A stretch of 64,000 nt of DNA from Brevibacillus laterosporus (GCF_030489605.1 NZ_JAUKFY010000005.1:1-64000), one strand, 5' to 3'. Numbered from the stretch's first letter, positions 27,436-36,254 are shown. Numbers and translations: made by a program. The notes: generated by a model not told the origin, from the letters alone.

Positions 27436-28122
27436 ATGTCGGTTTTTCAAACAAACGAATTACGTGAAAAGTATCAAATTCCAAGTGATGCGGTTATTAC
27501 CATTGCTGGAATGGTGGGTGTAGGCAAATCAACGTTTACGAAAGCGCTAGCTGATTTGCTTGGATTCCGTGTTTCTTATGAAAAAGTAGACAATAATCCT
27601 TATTTGGATCGATTTTATGATGATTTATCGCGGTGGGGCTTTCATTTACAAATCTTTTTCCTCGCAGAACGCTTTAAGGAACAAAAACGTATCTTTGACT
27701 ACGGTGGTGGATTCGTGCAGGACCGTTCTATTTATGAAGATACAGGCATATTTGCTAAGATGCTGCATGATCAGGGAAATATGACAGATGAGGATTATCA
27801 GACCTATACACAATTATTTGAAGCAATGGTGATGACACCTTATTTTCCGCATCCAGATGTGCTGATTTCTCTAGAGGGTAGCTTTGAGGATATCATTGAT
27901 CGCATTCAGGAACGCGGTCGACCAATGGAACAACAAACTCCGCTTAGTTATTGGAAGGATCTCTATGCTAGGTATGACGAGTGGATTACTAATTTTACAT
28001 CTTGTCCGGTATTGCGTGTTAATATCAATGAATACGATGTGATGGATGATATCAACTCTGTAGAGGTGGTATTAGCACGTTTGTCTGATAAAATTAATAC
28101 AGCGCGTCACTACCGACGCTAG
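27436..28122 (+). CDS. dck: Deoxyadenosine/deoxycytidine kinase
   Basis: 228 residues, same dNK fold as its neighbour: P-loop GMVGVGKST, ERFKEQKRIFDYGGGFVQDRSIYEDTGIFAKM in pieces (the DRS motif), and lid RIQERGRPME. It phosphorylates dAdo and dCyd for nucleotide salvage. Ribosome site AAGGAG eight bases before ATG. Second gene of a two-gene operon closed by a strong terminator. The pair probably arose by an old duplication. Confidence 0.9.
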   Translation: MSVFQTNELREKYQIPSDAVITIAGMVGVGKSTFTKALADLLGFRVSYEKVDNNPYLDRFYDDLSRWGFHLQIFFLAERFKEQKRIFDYGGGFVQDRSIYEDTGIFAKMLHDQGNMTDEDYQTYTQLFEAMVMTPYFPHPDVLISLEGSFEDIIDRIQERGRPMEQQTPLSYWKDLYARYDEWITNFTSCPVLRVNINEYDVMDDINSVEVVLARLSDKINTARHYRR

Positions 28123-28129
28123 TTGTTCC

Positions 28130-28168
28130 GACGGCTTTGCTGAACAGAATAAGCAAAGCCGTCGTTTT
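28130..28168 (+). terminator. Terminator of dgk-dck
   Basis: Perfect 12-base stem GACGGCTTTGCT/AGCAAAGCCGTC followed by GTTTT. Confidence 0.85.
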
Positions 28169-28296
28169 GCTACACTGAAATACAGCGATCCTGCTTTAGA
28201 ATTAATCATCTAGGGGCAAGAGGCTACTTGCAACAGAAGAACGCAAACCTAAAGTTTTCTTCAAACAGGTAAATGTAAAATCTACGGACCGGGGTA

Positions 28297-28305
28297 TGAT
28301 ATAAT
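28297..28305 (+). promoter_or_regulatory. Extended -10 promoter
   Basis: TGATATAAT, a consensus extended -10 element, 56 bases before the methyltransferase start. No good -35 element is seen, which extended -10 promoters tolerate. Confidence 0.55.
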
Positions 28306-28360
28306 AACCGAAGTAGTTACAAATGTAACAGACGAAATGAGAATTAAAGGAGTAGAGAGC

Positions 28361-29098
28361 ATGGGAGACGCTTGGTTTGAAAAAAGCTTCCGAGAAGACT
28401 ATCTGTTGGTATATCAGCATCGAGACGAGGCTTCTGCGGATCAAGAAATACATAACTTATTGGAACGTTTACCTATTAAGAGTGAGGGAAGAGTTCTAGA
28501 CTTATGCTGTGGAAGCGGTCGACACTCGCGAGCTCTTGCAAAACGTGGTTATGAGGTAGTGGGAGTTGATTTATCTTCTGTGCTGTTAGAGCAGGCGGAG
28601 CTGCTTAATGACCAAAAGCAGGTTACGTATTATCAATATGATATGAGAGACATTCCGTTTGAGTCGGAATTTGATATTGTTGTTAATTTGTTTACGAGCT
28701 TTGGATATTTCTCTGATGATCAAGAGAGCGCTCAGGTTATTAAAAATATGGCGAAAGCTTTACGCTCGGGTGGAGAAGTTGTGATTGATTACCTGAACCC
28801 TAGCTATGTCAAAGAACATCTGGTTCCACAATCTGAACGAGAAGCAAATGGCTTATTGATTACAGAACGCCGTCGTCTTGAAGATGGTTTTGTAAAAAAA
28901 GAGATTACAATCCGCGACGTGGAAGCGAGAGAGCCGCGTATTTATCAGGAACAGGTAAGATTATTTGAATTAGAACAGATGATGGGAATGCTAGAGGACG
29001 CTGGATTTATTCAGATTCAGGTCTTTGGTGACTACGCCTTTAAACCATACGACAAGGTAAGTTCACCGCGTATGATTTTTCACGCGATAAAAAAGTAA
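28361..29098 (+). CDS. Class I SAM-dependent methyltransferase
   Basis: 245 residues with Rossmann motif I VLDLCCGSGRHSRALAKRG (about 46-64), acidic motif II end GVDLS and a later FDIVVNLFTSFGYF. Probably a soluble small-molecule methyltransferase; the substrate cannot be inferred. Start behind AAAGGAG eight bases upstream. It begins a run of co-directional genes ending at 30818, but a 110-base gap separates it from the next, so operon membership is uncertain. Confidence 0.82.
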   Translation: MGDAWFEKSFREDYLLVYQHRDEASADQEIHNLLERLPIKSEGRVLDLCCGSGRHSRALAKRGYEVVGVDLSSVLLEQAELLNDQKQVTYYQYDMRDIPFESEFDIVVNLFTSFGYFSDDQESAQVIKNMAKALRSGGEVVIDYLNPSYVKEHLVPQSEREANGLLITERRRLEDGFVKKEITIRDVEAREPRIYQEQVRLFELEQMMGMLEDAGFIQIQVFGDYAFKPYDKVSSPRMIFHAIKK

Positions 29099-29207
29099 AG
29101 TCGAAAAAAGGAAACGTTTACAAATAAAAAAAGCTTTTCAAAAGAGTGCTATAGCGGGTAAGCTAACAGGTAAAGTGCTACTCTCTCAGATTAATAAGGA
29201 GGTAACT

Positions 29208-29528
29208 ATGGATATTCATAACCATGCTGCCCTAATGGAAATACTAGAAAAAGCATATGTAAATCACCAAGTTCAGATAACATATACAGACTGGGAAGGC
29301 GACGAGCAAGAAGACGAGGTAGTAACTACTTTTCGTGGGACTTTGCTAGAGGTGAGCCTAGTCGATAATGAGTTCGAGGAAAAAGATCTAGCCCTTCGTT
29401 TCTTAGAAGACGGCGATGAGGTGGAGCTTTTAATGGAAATCCCAGCAGACGAGCAAGACCTTGGCGTGAGTGAAGAACAACTAGTACGTATTTTCGGTAC
29501 AGAGGCGGAGCTTGTTCTGGCAAAATGA
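29208..29528 (+). CDS. Acidic hypothetical protein
   Basis: 106 residues, highly acidic (many Glu and Asp), no membrane segment, beta-rich in appearance (VQITYTDWEGDEQEDEVV). AAGGAGG lies six bases before the ATG. Its stop overlaps the start of the next gene (ATGA), so the two are translationally coupled. No family recognised. Confidence 0.7.
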   Translation: MDIHNHAALMEILEKAYVNHQVQITYTDWEGDEQEDEVVTTFRGTLLEVSLVDNEFEEKDLALRFLEDGDEVELLMEIPADEQDLGVSEEQLVRIFGTEAELVLAK

Positions 29529-30280
29529 GAAATGCTGAAACCTACGGATATTACGGTACGACTGAGCGGATGTCCCAGAAAGAATCGTACCATTTTCATA
29601 AATATGTAAAGAGGAAGAAAAACCGCCTTGTGCAAAAAGGGCATTTCTACATTGATGTAGATGCCCTGCAAAGGCTGTGTCATCTAGATTGCTTCAATTG
29701 TCATATTGTTCATCGTGAAACGTGTTGTGAGAATGGACAACCATATGCCGTACAGGACTGGCAACTTTCAATTATTGATGCAGAAAGTCGCTCTGTTGCT
29801 GCTGCCTATCTGAACGGTCGATCACAACAAAGGGTTATGGAGCATGGTTGCTTTGAATCGGCTGAACCAGGGGTTGTGCGTATGGAAAAAGGCTCCTGTC
29901 TATTCTATGGACAAGTAGATGGACAGCGCTGTTGCTTGCTTCATGCTCATGGGCTGCGCGAGCAAAAGGATGTGTATTCCATAAAACCGTTCAGTTGTCA
30001 GCTATACCCGATTGATTTAGTGATGATGGACAATGAACACATCCTCATAACTGCTTTAACGGAAGAGACAGCAGCCTTTTCACGCTGGGGACATGAATAT
30101 TTGGACATATTCTATTGTGCTAACAAGGAAAAGCGTAAACAAGCAACGCATATTGATGAACACCTTTTTTCATTAGACGGATATCAGCCTGCTTATATCT
30201 GGGGCCGAGAGCTTATCGAACGCTCTTTTGGTGAGGAAGCGTATCAGGCGGTTATCGAAGCCATATATCAGTACAGCTAG
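29525..30280 (+). CDS. Cysteine-rich protein, YkgJ/DUF3109-like
   Basis: 251 residues with cysteines grouped as CHLDCFNC (about 53-60), ETCCEN, QRCCLLH and FSCQLYP. This is the pattern of YkgJ-type zinc or iron-sulfur binding proteins; the YSIKPFSCQLYPI stretch is typical of that group. The reaction is unknown. The ATG overlaps the preceding stop. A second ATG at 29570 is possible but also lacks a good ribosome site. Confidence 0.65.
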   Translation: MRNAETYGYYGTTERMSQKESYHFHKYVKRKKNRLVQKGHFYIDVDALQRLCHLDCFNCHIVHRETCCENGQPYAVQDWQLSIIDAESRSVAAAYLNGRSQQRVMEHGCFESAEPGVVRMEKGSCLFYGQVDGQRCCLLHAHGLREQKDVYSIKPFSCQLYPIDLVMMDNEHILITALTEETAAFSRWGHEYLDIFYCANKEKRKQATHIDEHLFSLDGYQPAYIWGRELIERSFGEEAYQAVIEAIYQYS

Positions 30281-30296
30281 AGAGGGAGAAACTGCT

Positions 30297-30818
30297 ATGG
30301 ACATGGAGTTAAAAGGAAAGACGGTCAAAGAATCACGCACGGTGAAAGCATCGCTTATCTTACCTTCAGATACCAATCATCATGGTACTATTTTTGGCGG
30401 GACGATTATGTCTTATGTTGATGAAGTGAGCGCTATTGCGGCAATGCGCCATTCACGCAAGCCAGTTGTGACAGCTTCGATTGATTCGGTTGACTTTATC
30501 GTACCCGCAAAGCTGGGCTTTTCGGTATGTGTGGACGCGTTCGTTACTTCCACGGGGCGTACATCCATCGAAGTCTTTGTTAAAATCATCAGCGAGAATT
30601 TGCAAACTGGGGAACGTCAATTAACCGCTACTTCGTTTGTCACTTTTGTCGCTTTAGATGAAAATGGTAAACCAACTCCTGTACCACCAATCATTCCAGA
30701 GACGGAAGAAGAAATTTATCTCTACCAAACGGCACCACAACGCATAAAAATGCGTAGGGAACGTCGGAATGCAACTCAACAGTTTTACGATTCATTAGAT
30801 ATTACGAAGGATATCTAG
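30297..30818 (+). CDS. Acyl-CoA thioesterase (hotdog fold, YkhA-like)
   Basis: 173 residues. LPSDTNHHGTIFGGTIMSYVDEV matches (in pieces) the N(x)HGxxxGG...D catalytic helix region of the acyl-CoA hydrolase family, with Asp in MSYVDEVS as the likely catalytic residue. Hydrolyses acyl-CoA to free acid and CoA; chain length unknown. GAGGGAG lies before the ATG, and an upstream in-frame GTG/ATG is discarded. Seventeen bases behind the Cys-rich gene, with a terminator after it. Confidence 0.82.
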   Translation: MDMELKGKTVKESRTVKASLILPSDTNHHGTIFGGTIMSYVDEVSAIAAMRHSRKPVVTASIDSVDFIVPAKLGFSVCVDAFVTSTGRTSIEVFVKIISENLQTGERQLTATSFVTFVALDENGKPTPVPPIIPETEEEIYLYQTAPQRIKMRRERRNATQQFYDSLDITKDI

Positions 30819-30828
30819 CAACAAAGAG

Positions 30829-30873
30829 AAGCCTTATCCCTGAAGCGAATACTGCTAGGGATTGGGCTTTTTT
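30829..30873 (+). terminator. Terminator behind the thioesterase
   Basis: AAGCCTTATCCCT pairs with AGGGATTGGGCTT, followed by six T. Confidence 0.8.
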
Positions 30874-31003
30874 GTATGAGACTTAAAAAATAAAATAAAT
30901 ACCCAAAAATACTAGGGAAAAGGGAAAAAAAGCAGAATAAGTAAAATAGCTAACGTGAAGAAATAGCACCTATGGGATAGTACGCAACAAATATTCCACC
31001 CAT

Positions 31004-31036
31004 AGGAGGTGAATCAGCCATTGTAGGCTGAGAAAA
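31004..31036 (+). promoter_or_regulatory. Split ribosome binding site with an internal hairpin
   Basis: A perfect AGGAGGT (31004-31010) is 26 bases from the ATG at 31037, too far for normal use, and no start codon lies at the usual distance. Between them CAGCC (31015-31019) and GGCTG (31026-31030) form a five-base hairpin with a six-base loop. Folding it out leaves an effective spacing of 10 bases. This is inference from sequence. Confidence 0.5.
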
Positions 31037-32254
31037 ATGGGTATCAAACAAACAATAGGTACCAATTATCATAATTCACTCATCAGACTGTCTAAAAATT
31101 TCGATCCCGTTATGCACAGGTTTCGTAAAAGCTATGAGGATACTCAGAACCAAGGCTGGGTTATACCACTAGTATTAAAGCTTGTCCCAGATGTTAGAAG
31201 AATGATTGAATCCGTGAAAAATTTGGACTCAGAAGGAATTGTTAAATCGCTAAGCTCAGTGATACCAAGTGTTAGTATGATTGGGATTCCTTTTGCAGTT
31301 CCCTATTTGGGAGTGTCATCTGTATTAGGCTTTGGAATATCAGGACTAATATTATTTATTTCATTAAGCAGATATCTTTGGTTAATGACGCAGCTAGATA
31401 GTATTCATTTTCATATAGGAGCGTATCGGTTTTTAAAAAGAAGAGAGTATGATCTTTTTACAGGAAGCTTTTTGTTTTCGGATTTCTCCTTTAAAGGCTT
31501 GTTATATGTTGTAAATCATTCTCTGCATGGAGAAGAAGAATTAAACAAAACGTTTGAAAGACTAAAAAACGAATTTGATAGCTTTACATTTGCTCATCAA
31601 GCAAGGTATGAGGAAAAAGAATCCCATCTTTTAAAGCGAAACAATGAGCTAGAGGCAGAATTATTACGTCAAAAAGAGGTAATAAACTCGATTATTACGA
31701 AAGCAGATCAATCTCTTCATCAGCTATATGATGAACTAAGCGAGGCAAACTTATCCTCTGAATACATGGCGGATTTACTTGACCGACTAATCACAATTTT
31801 ATACCGATATCGGAATGGTCGGTTTTCTGTTTCTGACTTAAAATTAATTGCAGACTTTACGATTTATAAGGTAGAAGGTGGATACCTTTTAAAAATTGCT
31901 GATGAGGGAACAAGTGGTCATAGCTTAGGGATGATCAGCATGGACTCCAAGGAACATGCCACGTGGGCGGCTGTGCAGGTTGTTAAAACCAAATCTACTG
32001 ACCCTCTTTTCAATGAACCTCGGAAAAACTATTACATTGCTTCTTATCTGATGAGAATGGGGAATAATGAGCTGTGGGTGTATAATCTTCATTTTCATCG
32101 AGACCGGAACAAAAAAGCGGTAGACTTGACAATTCATGATATAATTGATAATAAATTACTGTTCAGATTGATACATGTTCTATGTCTTTTACTGCAAAGC
32201 ACTGGATTTCCCAAGAAGGAGGAGAGCTCAGATGACCACCTCTTATCAAGATGA
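31037..32254 (+). CDS. Unknown protein with membrane hairpin and coiled coil
   Basis: 405 residues. A soluble N-terminus is followed by a hydrophobic stretch at about 78-115 (one or two membrane passes, Gly/Ser-rich), a long charged coiled coil at about 180-240 (EEKESHLLKRNNELEAELLRQ-like), and a C-terminal domain of about 150 residues with mixed strands (KVEGGYLLKIADEGTSG). No family recognised. First of three overlapping or closely spaced genes. The layout suggests a sensor or scaffold anchored in the membrane, but nothing proves it. Confidence 0.7.
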   Translation: MGIKQTIGTNYHNSLIRLSKNFDPVMHRFRKSYEDTQNQGWVIPLVLKLVPDVRRMIESVKNLDSEGIVKSLSSVIPSVSMIGIPFAVPYLGVSSVLGFGISGLILFISLSRYLWLMTQLDSIHFHIGAYRFLKRREYDLFTGSFLFSDFSFKGLLYVVNHSLHGEEELNKTFERLKNEFDSFTFAHQARYEEKESHLLKRNNELEAELLRQKEVINSIITKADQSLHQLYDELSEANLSSEYMADLLDRLITILYRYRNGRFSVSDLKLIADFTIYKVEGGYLLKIADEGTSGHSLGMISMDSKEHATWAAVQVVKTKSTDPLFNEPRKNYYIASYLMRMGNNELWVYNLHFHRDRNKKAVDLTIHDIIDNKLLFRLIHVLCLLLQSTGFPKKEESSDDHLLSR

Positions 32255-32432
32255 CACAGACCTACGAAGAATCGTATCCTTAACCCAAAATGAAATCAAT
32301 CAAAAACGACAAAAGACTGCTAAAGATATCATTCAGAGCTTTAATCTTATGGCAACCCGTGTTGTAGAAAAAAATAATATACAAATTGCCACGGCACTTA
32401 GTGGATCAAAGCATGCAGATATAAAGTCCTAA
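32232..32432 (+). CDS. Small helical protein, second gene of the unknown operon
   Basis: 66 residues, mostly helix-forming and charged. The first 23 bases overlap the end of the preceding gene in another frame. AAGGAGGAG lies just before the ATG, inside the upstream gene, so it is translated from its own site. Function unknown. Confidence 0.65.
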   Translation: MTTSYQDDTDLRRIVSLTQNEINQKRQKTAKDIIQSFNLMATRVVEKNNIQIATALSGSKHADIKS

Positions 32433-32513
32433 GCTATAGGGCTTTTTTATTTTGCTCTTGTAACGTTTACATTTTGTTGTTTCTCCATATACTGATAAAA
32501 AGGAGGAGGAAGG

Positions 32514-32678
32514 ATGAAGGCTGGTTCTAAGCAGAATGTTTTTGATCTGAAATGCTATCCTCAAAGAATTCCGAATGAATCCATGAAACAAATCATTAAA
32601 AATCGCACAGAAAATGCAAATCGAATCCTTGCTCACTGGAATCAATATACAGAACGAATTCGTTTTCTTATGAAATAA
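32514..32678 (+). CDS. Small basic protein, third gene of the unknown operon
   Basis: 54 residues, starting MKAGSKQNVFDLKCYPQRIP and ending in a basic helix (NRILAHWNQYTERIRFLMK). The ATG is three bases from an AAGGAGGAGGAAGG stretch, so the working core site is probably its upstream part. Followed by a strong terminator. Codon pattern and ribosome site make it a credible gene despite its length; no family recognised. Confidence 0.6.
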   Translation: MKAGSKQNVFDLKCYPQRIPNESMKQIIKNRTENANRILAHWNQYTERIRFLMK

Positions 32679-32705
32679 GATACAGATATAACGATAAAAT
32701 GCAGG

Positions 32706-32743
32706 AAGGCACAGAGGATTTTCATGACATCTGTGCCTTTTTT
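32706..32743 (+). terminator. Terminator of the unknown three-gene operon
   Basis: AAGGCACAGA/TCTGTGCCTT with six T. Confidence 0.85.
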
Positions 32744-32762
32744 GAGTGCGTTGCTTTACAAT

Positions 32763-34268
32763 TTAGTTGGTAGATAAGATATTTTCTTGTAGGATTTGTT
32801 CTGCTAAAGCTAAATCTACATGCAGTTCTCTGTCCTCCACAAGCTTTGGTATTACACGACGCAGACGCTGATATGCTTTTGCTGTTCCTTCTCCCAGTTT
32901 TCCAGTCGAGAATTCAATTGCTTGGCCTGCACAAATATATTCAATAGCTAAAACTTTACGCACATTGGCTAAAACGGTACGAAGTTTACGCGCTGCTGTC
33001 GTTCCCATGCTTACATGATCCTCCTGATTGGCAGAGGAAGGAATAGAATCAACAGAAGCCGGGTGACATAGTACCTTGTTCTCAGAAACGATCGAAGCAG
33101 CTACATATTGGGCGATCATAAATCCAGAATGCAAGCCGCCATTAGGTGTTAGAAATGCCGGTAGGTTACTGAGCTGAGGGTTAACGAGACGCTCTGTCCG
33201 GCGTTCCGAGATATTAGCTAATTCAGACATAGCAATTGCCAAAAAATCAGCTACCAACGCCATCGGTTGACCATGGAAATTACCGCCTGAAATGACATCT
33301 CCCGTTTCAGAAAATAGGATTGGATTATCTGTGACACTGTTGCATTCACGTGTTACTGTTTGCCAAACATACTCCAGTGTATCACGAGTAGCTCCATGTA
33401 CTTGCGGGATACAACGCAGACTGTAGGCATCCTGTACTCGAATTTCTCCTTGTTCGGTTGTGCGTTCACTATTTGCCAGATGTTGCAGCATCCGTCGTGC
33501 GGACTCTTGTTGACCTGGATGAGGCCGTACAGCATGCAATTGGGCATCGTATGCTTTGGGAATTCCGTGAAGCGCTTCCACTGTTAACGAAGCAATAACC
33601 TCAGCATTTTCCATCAGAGAACGCGCATCATAAAGAGCAAGGCATAAGAGAGCGGTCATTGCCTGTGTACCATTAATTAATGCTAATCCCTCTTTTGCTC
33701 CTAAACGAACAGGAGTCAGATTAGCTTTTTGCAAAGCATCTTTACCTGACATCCGCTTTCCTTGATATTCGGCTTCTCCCTTACCCAGCATCACCAATAC
33801 CATGTGAGCTAAGGGGGCCAAATCACCACTAGCCCCTAAAGAGCCCTGCTGAGGTATAATCGGATGAACACCGCGATTGCACATCTCTACTAACAATTGA
33901 AGGGTCTTTAAATGAATGCCTGAAAAACCTTGAGATAAAGCATTGATTCTTAGGACCATCATGGCACGAACCACTTCGGTAGGATAAGGCTCTCCCATTC
34001 CGCAAGCGTGGCTCATAATTAAATTTTCCTGCAGATGGCTTACATCCTCCTGAGAGATCATGACGTCTGAAAATTTACCAAACCCTGTAGTGATTCCATA
34101 CACCACTTTTTCTTCACGGATTATTTCTTCCACCATTTCACGAGAGTGGAGTACTTTGGCTACTGCATCAGAAGAAAGAGAAATAGGATGATGCTTACGA
34201 GCTACCATAACAACCTGTTCAATTGAAAGAGAAGTACCGTCTAATGCTAGTGCGTGTTGAATGGACAT
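32763..34268 (-). CDS. hutH: Histidine ammonia-lyase
   Basis: 501 residues, the usual HutH length. Deaminates histidine to urocanate, the first step of histidine use. The MIO cofactor triad is Ala146-Ser147-Gly148 in GSLGASGDLAPLAH, VYGITTGFG near residue 56 holds the catalytic tyrosine, and NFHGQP and ERR(T)ERLVNP are conserved. AAAGGAGG lies nine bases before the ATG. The other hut genes (hutU, hutI, hutG, hutP) are not in the window, so the gene is detached. Its leader carries a terminator hairpin, described separately. Confidence 0.95.
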   Translation of the reverse strand: MSIQHALALDGTSLSIEQVVMVARKHHPISLSSDAVAKVLHSREMVEEIIREEKVVYGITTGFGKFSDVMISQEDVSHLQENLIMSHACGMGEPYPTEVVRAMMVLRINALSQGFSGIHLKTLQLLVEMCNRGVHPIIPQQGSLGASGDLAPLAHMVLVMLGKGEAEYQGKRMSGKDALQKANLTPVRLGAKEGLALINGTQAMTALLCLALYDARSLMENAEVIASLTVEALHGIPKAYDAQLHAVRPHPGQQESARRMLQHLANSERTTEQGEIRVQDAYSLRCIPQVHGATRDTLEYVWQTVTRECNSVTDNPILFSETGDVISGGNFHGQPMALVADFLAIAMSELANISERRTERLVNPQLSNLPAFLTPNGGLHSGFMIAQYVAASIVSENKVLCHPASVDSIPSSANQEDHVSMGTTAARKLRTVLANVRKVLAIEYICAGQAIEFSTGKLGEGTAKAYQRLRRVIPKLVEDRELHVDLALAEQILQENILSTN

Positions 34269-34300
34269 TATAAATTTCCTCCTTTAGCAGAGCAGAGAGC

Positions 34301-34338
34301 GAAAATAAAAGGGGCTAGGAACGAATTCCTAACCCCTT
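34301..34338 (-). terminator. Attenuator-like hairpin in the hutH leader
   Basis: On the minus strand a 13-base stem (AAGGGGTTAGGAA with TTCCTAGCCCCTT, one wobble) closed by a TTCG tetraloop is followed by a U-rich tract, 30 bases before the hutH start. No gene lies upstream on this strand, so it sits inside the leader rather than at the end of another unit. B. subtilis hut uses HutP to override such a terminator. Confidence 0.65.
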
Positions 34339-34356
34339 GTTACCCTGATATATAGT

Positions 34357-34366
34357 TGACATGTCA
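34357..34366. promoter_or_regulatory. Palindrome TGACATGTCA upstream of hutH
   Basis: A perfect 10-base palindrome next to a repeat of GGGTAACA (minus strand), just upstream of the attenuator hairpin. It may be a protein site or part of an alternative leader fold. Confidence 0.35.
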
Positions 34367-34585
34367 CATTTACATTGGCATGTTACCCTCATTCGCTATT
34401 CCTCGCTTTTCTTAATACCGTTATTATGTCAAAAGGATAGCCGCAGTGTCAATAAGAGTGTTTGTATAAATAGGCTGCGGGCGCGGGTCTTCACCCAAAT
34501 TGGGCATTGGTCAGGGGTGCATATACTGGTTATTTATCATACCATGCTATATGTCTTGTAATCATGAAAGGATGGGGTTAATCGA

Positions 34586-35119
34586 ATGGAAAGTAGTAGC
34601 ATATATATGCCTGCCAGGGAAAAATATCCGCCTAAGGGAATGATGCCATCAAGGCCAGCACCAAAAAAGGAATATCCCAGAATGCCTGCAAGGCCCATGC
34701 AACCAATGCCAAGGATTCCTAGACAAAGGCCTACTTCTCCCGTGGTACAGCCCAAAATAGAGATCTATATCTTTAAGTATCATTTCCATTATGAAAAAAT
34801 GATGGGCTATGAGGATAAATGCATGCGATATAGAAGATCTCCAAGGCATTACCACAAATATTATCAAATGTATAAGCATCACAAGAAAAAAATGAATTAT
34901 TACTACCAAAAATGTTATGCTTACGACCATCATCCAAGTGATTCATGTAGCTCGCATTCTACCTCTCACTCCTACTCTGCATCCAGTTGTTCATCTTCAG
35001 CTTCTAGTTCTTCCCACTATGCAAAGCCTTACAAAGATGGCGGTTGTAAGTGCGGAGGTAAATGTGGAGGCGCATGTGGAGGCGCATGCAGCGGTAAGTG
35101 TGGTCGTTGGAAAAAATAG
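34586..35119 (+). CDS. Low-complexity coat-like protein with Cys/Gly tail
   Basis: 177 residues in four blocks: Pro/Met/Arg-rich (about 1-55, repeated MPxRP), Tyr/His/Lys-rich (about 60-115, MYKHHKKKMNYYYQKCYA), Ser-rich (about 118-145), and a C-terminal tail of GGKCGG/GGACGG units. Composition fits a cross-linked or metal-binding spore coat or exosporium protein, a class that shares composition more than sequence. GAAAGGATGG ribosome site. Alone between hutH and uvsE; no close family recalled. Confidence 0.65.
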   Translation: MESSSIYMPAREKYPPKGMMPSRPAPKKEYPRMPARPMQPMPRIPRQRPTSPVVQPKIEIYIFKYHFHYEKMMGYEDKCMRYRRSPRHYHKYYQMYKHHKKKMNYYYQKCYAYDHHPSDSCSSHSTSHSYSASSCSSSASSSSHYAKPYKDGGCKCGGKCGGACGGACSGKCGRWKK

Positions 35120-35197
35120 CCGCTAACAAGCATAAACGTTTCATACTAGTTAGGTCCCACTATCCCTGCGATTGTGGGCTTATTTTTATATATAGGT

Positions 35198-36124
35198 TTA
35201 TAGATAAATGGATTCTTGAGCCTGATGATTGGCCAGCATTTCATTACGCAGTTTCAAAAGGGCTTCATCCTTATTTTTACATTCAAGCATAATGTCAATA
35301 TTATAGTCCTCTAATAGAGGGAGATAGGACATAAAGTCCTCATACAAGATATCATCTGCGTGACTTCGGTACTCTTTGTCAGATTTAGGTGTAGAAAAGT
35401 GCATTTTAACTATCCGAGTTCCCCACGTTTTGATGATACGGGGTAAGTATTCAGCTAAATCCTCCCCATTATGAAGGCAGCGATGATGATGGATATCGAG
35501 TACCATAGGTATCTTAATACGCTCACATAAGTTTAAAACTTCGCGCATAGTAAAAGAAGTATCGTCATTTTCTACGACGAGGCGCCTTTTTATTTTTTCT
35601 GGCAGCTGTAAAAAATTTTCCTCAAATCGATTGAGCGAGCTTTCTTTATCACCATAAACGCCTCCTACATGCGTGACTAACACCGAGTTTTCATCCAGGC
35701 CCATTAAATCAAAGACAGAGGCATGATAATCAAAATCTTTAATGGTGCTCTCCAAAACTTTTTTAGACGGCGTATTTAAAATGCTGTAATGACCTGGATG
35801 GGCGGTCATTCGTATGCCATGCTCACGAATATATTCGCCTACCTTATTAAAATCCCACGTGAACTCCTTTGCCCAATCCCATTGTTCTGCAACAGAATGA
35901 GTAGCAAAAGGCACAAATTCAGAAGGCAATCGGTATAAAAATATTCCATGCTCTACATTGTATTTCAACAGATCTAAGAGATTAAAAAAATTGGTTTGCA
36001 TGATTTTTCGTAGTTTTTTTAACTGATCAGGAGGAGAAAGCTTAGCGAGTTGTCCCAATGTCGTTTTTTTATTTGGATTATTCTTGGTTGCCATACTGAT
36101 GCAGGCATAGCCCAGACGGATCAA
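35198..36124 (-). CDS. uvsE: UV damage endonuclease
   Basis: 308-residue TIM-barrel enzyme of the UvdE family that nicks 5-prime of UV photoproducts. The N-terminus IRLGYACISM is the family start; metal ligands are visible in TAHPGHYSIL, VTHVGGVYGDK, VVENDD, VLDIHHHRC and MHFSTPK. TTG start behind AGAAAGGA; the ATG six bases earlier is out of frame. With splB and Nfo (52562) the window carries three repair enzymes suited to spore DNA. Confidence 0.93.
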   Translation of the reverse strand: MIRLGYACISMATKNNPNKKTTLGQLAKLSPPDQLKKLRKIMQTNFFNLLDLLKYNVEHGIFLYRLPSEFVPFATHSVAEQWDWAKEFTWDFNKVGEYIREHGIRMTAHPGHYSILNTPSKKVLESTIKDFDYHASVFDLMGLDENSVLVTHVGGVYGDKESSLNRFEENFLQLPEKIKRRLVVENDDTSFTMREVLNLCERIKIPMVLDIHHHRCLHNGEDLAEYLPRIIKTWGTRIVKMHFSTPKSDKEYRSHADDILYEDFMSYLPLLEDYNIDIMLECKNKDEALLKLRNEMLANHQAQESIYL

Positions 36125-36254
36125 TCATGCTCATTCCTTTCTCCAAACGGTTGATTAGGTGTAGTATTACCCGATCTCATGAAAAAAAGAATACATGAAT
36201 GTAAGAAGAAGGTGGAAACATAAGCATGATCTGGATTATAGAGGAGGAGTTAAC

